Of a DNA stretch of 64,000 nt, positions 61,492-64,000 are shown piece after piece; the first letter of the stretch is position 1; each line of letters starts with the position of its first letter. This DNA is from Candidatus Vallotiella hemipterorum (GTDB lineage: Bacteria > Pseudomonadota > Gammaproteobacteria > Burkholderiales > Burkholderiaceae): assembly GCF_910593725.1 (NCBI RefSeq), contig NZ_OU343031.1:310001-374000 (forward strand), read 5' to 3'. Both the position numbers and the translations under genes were made by a program. The notes below the pieces were generated by a model that did no database searches, was not told the origin of the DNA, and saw only the letters and a list, made by a program, of their open reading frames with translations.

Positions 61492-61566
61492 TGGTAGGTA
61501 GTGCTGGTATCGAACCAGCGACCTCTGCCGTGTGAAGGCAGCGCTCTACCTCTGAGCTAACCACCC
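61492..61566 (-). tRNA. tRNA-Val (anticodon CAC)
   Basis: On the minus strand: acceptor GGGTGGT with ACTACCT (two G-U pairs), D-arm AGCTCAGAGGTAGAGC, anticodon stem-loop CTGCCTTCACACGGCAG, T-arm with GGTTCGATACC, and encoded CCA. It lies downstream of dnaQ, as in Burkholderia. Confidence 0.96.
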
Positions 61567-61796
61567 ATAAAGCATCTAAAATGCCAATAGAATTTACGTA
61601 ACTCGTAAAGCATTCTTCACCAGACCAACCTACGTTATTAAGAACTCAACACGAAAATAAAGCTATAGTAATACCAGGTGAGTTAAATATTAGATTTCGT
61701 GTGCATTTATTGAAGTACGCTATTATATAATGATCTGGCGCTATGTTATAAGACCTTCGGAAAGGTATCTAATTTACGGTCTCTATATGTGGACAC

Positions 61797-62492
61797 TTAC
61801 CATACACAGGGCTTTTTATATGTTTTAATGAGTTCATCGAGTATACCTGCGTGGGCAGAAAGCTCGTCATCGCTTGCACTAATAACGGGTAGCGAAAACT
61901 GAGCGAGCGGTACGTGATCTCGGGCTACCGATCTAGTATCAGGTGTATCGGGCAGCATATCAATAACTAAATTTTCTTGCCCGCGCGTCATCGCCAGGTA
62001 GATAGCGGCTAGTAATTCTGCGTCTAGTAGTGCACCATGTTGCGTGCGATGGGCATTGCTGATGTTGAATCGTTCGCACAGTGCATCCAGCGAGTTTCGC
62101 TTACCAGGGAACATAGCCTTGGCCTGGATAAGTGTATCTATTACATCGCTACAATAATTTCGAAATGGCGGTAGTGCTAGCATCGCAAACTCTGCATCGA
62201 GAAAACTGATGTCGAATGGTGCATTATGTATAACAATACTGGCGTTCTTCACGAAATCGGTTAGTACACTAGAAATGTCTGCAAACTTTGGTTTGTCACT
62301 TAGAAATTCAGTAGTTAATCCATGCACCGCTAATGCGCCGGGATTGCTGTCTCGCTCTGGATTAACGTAAAAGTGCAGGTTATTGCCAGTCAGTTGCCGG
62401 TTTACTATTTCAACACAGCCAATTTCAATAATTCGGTCGCCGCCCTTGGCGTTTAAACCAGTAGTTTCTGTATCGAGTACAAGAAGACGCAT
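61797..62492 (-). CDS. dnaQ: DNA polymerase III epsilon subunit
   Basis: DnaQ is the proofreading exonuclease of the replicase. DEDDh motifs are LDTETTGLNAKGGDRIIEIG, NAPFDISFLDAEF and AHRTQHGALLDAELLA (His and last Asp). Length (231 residues) is normal. The start lies 15 bases after the rnhA stop, and no ribosome binding site is seen, so translation may be coupled. Proofreading is therefore retained although excision repair is damaged. Confidence 0.97.
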   Translation of the reverse strand: MRLLVLDTETTGLNAKGGDRIIEIGCVEIVNRQLTGNNLHFYVNPERDSNPGALAVHGLTTEFLSDKPKFADISSVLTDFVKNASIVIHNAPFDISFLDAEFAMLALPPFRNYCSDVIDTLIQAKAMFPGKRNSLDALCERFNISNAHRTQHGALLDAELLAAIYLAMTRGQENLVIDMLPDTPDTRSVARDHVPLAQFSLPVISASDDELSAHAGILDELIKTYKKPCVW

Positions 62493-62507
62493 GATGGGAT
62501 TATCTAT

Positions 62508-62996
62508 TCATAAGAGATCGGCACGCGGTTCGAGGCCGCATATGGCCATTGCTTTCTCAAGCGATGTTACACCCCGGTTAGCTAATGCGTCAGCCCGTTC
62601 ATTTTCTGGATGGCCGGCGTGGCCGCGGACCCAGCGCCACTTAATCTCATGTAGTAAACCTAGTGCATCAAGACGATGCCATAAGTCCGCATTTTTAACA
62701 GGAGTTTTTGAGGTAGTCATCCAGTTCTTCTTTTTCCATCCGTGAATCCATTCGCTGATCCCCTTTTGGACATAGCGAGAGTCGGTATAAATAATTGCTT
62801 CACATGGCCGCTTTAGTACCTCAAGAGCAGCGATGACAGCCATCAGCTCCATTCTGTTATTAGTCGTTGAGAGCTCCCCGCCAAATAGCTCTTTTTCTTG
62901 CTTGCCAAAGCGTATCAGCGCTCCCCAGCCACCTCGACCTGGGTTTCCTTTACACGCGCCGTCCGTGTAAATCTCAATAACAGTATTGTATTCCAT
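62508..62996 (-). CDS. rnhA: Ribonuclease HI
   Basis: RNase HI degrades RNA in RNA-DNA hybrids. The four acids sit in [35 protein letters not shown] and [11 protein letters not shown]. The ATG at 62994-62996 gives [13 protein letters not shown] and 162 residues; the frame extends seven codons upstream. It belongs to the conserved methyltransferase-rnhA-dnaQ group divergent from gloB. Confidence 0.97.
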   Translation of the reverse strand: MEYNTVIEIYTDGACKGNPGRGGWGALIRFGKQEKELFGGELSTTNNRMELMAVIAALEVLKRPCEAIIYTDSRYVQKGISEWIHGWKKKNWMTTSKTPVKNADLWHRLDALGLLHEIKWRWVRGHAGHPENERADALANRGVTSLEKAMAICGLEPRADLL

Positions 62997-63018
62997 ACGT
63001 TTGTTAATCAAGCACAAC

Positions 63019-63909
63019 TTAACGATAGCCTATGCTGGGAGCATCATTAGAGAGCGTTTGCGCTTCAGTCGGTTTTAGTGTTACCGCGAGCACCTTATTT
63101 GTAACTTTAGATGGTCCAATTAGCCTCATACCATGCATTCGCTTAATTGCAGTGATGATGTATATAGCTCCGAAAATTGGCCACCAGCGATCGCCGACCG
63201 CTTCTATAAATGCATATTGAGAGAGCCATTTTTTAGTATTTAATGCCGGACGGTAGCAGCCGAAGCAGCCCTGGTCTAGTTCAAAGCAGAGTAACTTGAT
63301 CCAATCTTTTATTCTTGTAAAAGCAATAAAATCGTTTACTGCTGGTATGAATGCACAACCGCTGCAGCGGCTAATCCACTGTCGTACTCCCCAAAGGCTC
63401 AGAGAATTGAAACCGGCAATCACGAGCCGGCCTTCTGGTACCAGAACCCGTTCGGCTTCACGTAGTAGCCGATGCGGATCATGTGTAAATTCAAGTGTGT
63501 GAGGCAAAATTAATAGGTCTACGCTCCGTGATTTGAATGGTAAATCTAGAAAATCGCACCAAAGTGTTTCGCGTTGCGTTAGCATGTTGCAGTTGCTAAC
63601 ATTGATAGTTCTATGAGTGTTTTGGCCTAACGCTAGGCCGCGGCATGGCATGCGATTTTCCCGCAACGTTGGTAAGCGATATGGCGCACTCGCGGCGCTA
63701 GCCGTATCTAACGCTAGGCCGCGGCATGGCATGCGATTTTCCCGCAACGCATCGAGCCTTGGCAAGCCTAACTGAAGTGCATAATAGCCAAACATATCGG
63801 AGACTAAGCGATCAAGTTGGCTCTGTTCCCAGGCGAGAATGTATTGCCCCGGTGCTGATTCGGCCCAGGCCGGCCAGTCTATAATTGATTGGTTCAACAT
63901 TGTTTCCAT
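63019..63909 (-). CDS. Class I SAM-dependent methyltransferase (YafS-like), with internal duplication
   Basis: This methyltransferase-11 type protein lies between gloB and rnhA in Burkholderia and E. coli (yafS). Conserved parts are [19 protein letters not shown] at the N-terminus, [24 protein letters not shown], the [24 protein letters not shown] block, and [13 protein letters not shown]. The glycine-rich SAM motif is degenerate, as is usual in this group. [13 protein letters not shown] occurs twice (about residues 55-67 and 82-94), owing to an in-frame DNA duplication. Whether the insertion, which lies in the N-terminal part of the SAM fold, leaves the enzyme active is unclear. Substrate unknown. 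Confidence 0.85.
   Translation of the reverse strand: METMLNQSIIDWPAWAESAPGQYILAWEQSQLDRLVSDMFGYYALQLGLPRLDALRENRMPCRGLALDTASAASAPYRLPTLRENRMPCRGLALGQNTHRTINVSNCNMLTQRETLWCDFLDLPFKSRSVDLLILPHTLEFTHDPHRLLREAERVLVPEGRLVIAGFNSLSLWGVRQWISRCSGCAFIPAVNDFIAFTRIKDWIKLLCFELDQGCFGCYRPALNTKKWLSQYAFIEAVGDRWWPIFGAIYIITAIKRMHGMRLIGPSKVTNKVLAVTLKPTEAQTLSNDAPSIGYR
63627..63749. repeat. Direct repeat of 42 bp, 81-bp period, inside the methyltransferase gene
   Basis: The 42 bases at 63627-63668 recur without mismatch at 63708-63749. The period of 81 bases keeps the frame (27 codons). The spacer also shares TTGG-AAGC with sequence after the second copy, so the original duplication was larger and has been trimmed. 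Confidence 0.93.
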
Positions 63910-63921
63910 GGATCCTGCGAG

Positions 63922-64000
63922 ATGAGCATACCGTTAAAAGCTAAGTCGACACGTAACACTAATCGTAGGCTGCAATACATCCCAGTTCCGGCTTTTATAG
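63922..64000 (+). CDS. gloB: Hydroxyacylglutathione hydrolase (glyoxalase II), 5' end only
   Basis: The last 79 bases encode MSIPLKAKSTRNTN followed by RRLQYIPVPAFI, which matches the GloB start ALEYVPVPAFxDNYIW. The gene runs off the window. It is divergent from the methyltransferase gene, the place of gloB in Burkholderia and E. coli. The first 14 residues are extra compared with the family, so another start may be used. Confidence 0.6.
   Translation, partial: MSIPLKAKSTRNTNRRLQYIPVPAFI

Overview
The window looks like a piece of a strongly reduced Burkholderiaceae chromosome, most likely an intracellular or host-restricted symbiont of the Mycetohabitans/Mycoavidus/Vallotia type. This assignment is inferred from recalled protein similarity and gene order, since no search could be run. 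The protein sequences and local gene orders are those of Burkholderia: rpsP-rimM-trmD-rplS, rpmF-plsX-fabHDG-acpP-fabF-rpoE, mucD-lepA-lepB-rnc-era-recO-pdxJ-nagZ, efp/earP, pgsA-tRNA-Gly-tRNA-Cys, and dnaQ-rnhA-methyltransferase/gloB. Between the intact housekeeping genes lie unusually long AT-rich stretches without genes. In several of them, heavily mutated relics of the gene expected at that position can still be read: an M48 peptidase, rseB, uvrC, and less surely acpS and an RsmI-like methyltransferase. I see no insertion sequence, prophage, integrase or CRISPR array.

Layout. 0.8-3.1 kb: ribosomal proteins S16 and L19 with RimM and TrmD. 3.8-9.9 kb: rsgA, a dead M48 peptidase, orn, pmbA, folA, thyA. 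11.4-15.7 kb: tRNA-Asn, fdxA, pncB, rmuC. 16.7-22.2 kb: rne with a long GC-preserved leader, then divergent rluC and a HAD phosphatase. 23.7-31.9 kb: maf, rpmF, the complete fatty-acid initiation and elongation operon, and rpoE. 32.3-45.4 kb: rseB relic, mucD, lepA, lepB, rnc, era, recO, pdxJ, nagZ, efp, earP. 45.8-47.2 kb: uvrC relic, pgsA and two tRNAs. 47-55 kb: an eroded desert holding one intact glycosyltransferase. 55.2-60.8 kb: a compact surface-polysaccharide operon. 61.5-64 kb: tRNA-Val, dnaQ, rnhA, a methyltransferase with an internal duplication, and the 5' end of gloB.

How the genes work together. Most intact genes serve core functions: translation and RNA processing, fatty acid and phospholipid synthesis (PlsX, FabD/G/H/F, AcpP, PgsA), thymidylate and NAD supply, and peptidoglycan recycling. 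EF-P (Arg32 type) is kept beside its rhamnosyltransferase EarP. Repair and stress control have been pared down: uvrC is dead, and sigma-E stands without a recognisable anti-sigma pair although the protease MucD remains.

The most interesting region is 55.2-60.8 kb. It encodes an ABC exporter (Wzm, and a Wzt without a C-terminal glycan-binding domain), a two-domain DUF4422+GT8 transferase with the architecture of Klebsiella WbbM, UDP-galactopyranose mutase, and a GT2 transferase. The order is that of the Klebsiella D-galactan I (O2a) locus. The cell therefore probably still makes a galactofuranose-containing O-antigen despite severe genome erosion. Long perfect hairpins (18-23 bp stems) in otherwise decaying DNA and a candidate structured rne leader are the other points worth a second look.
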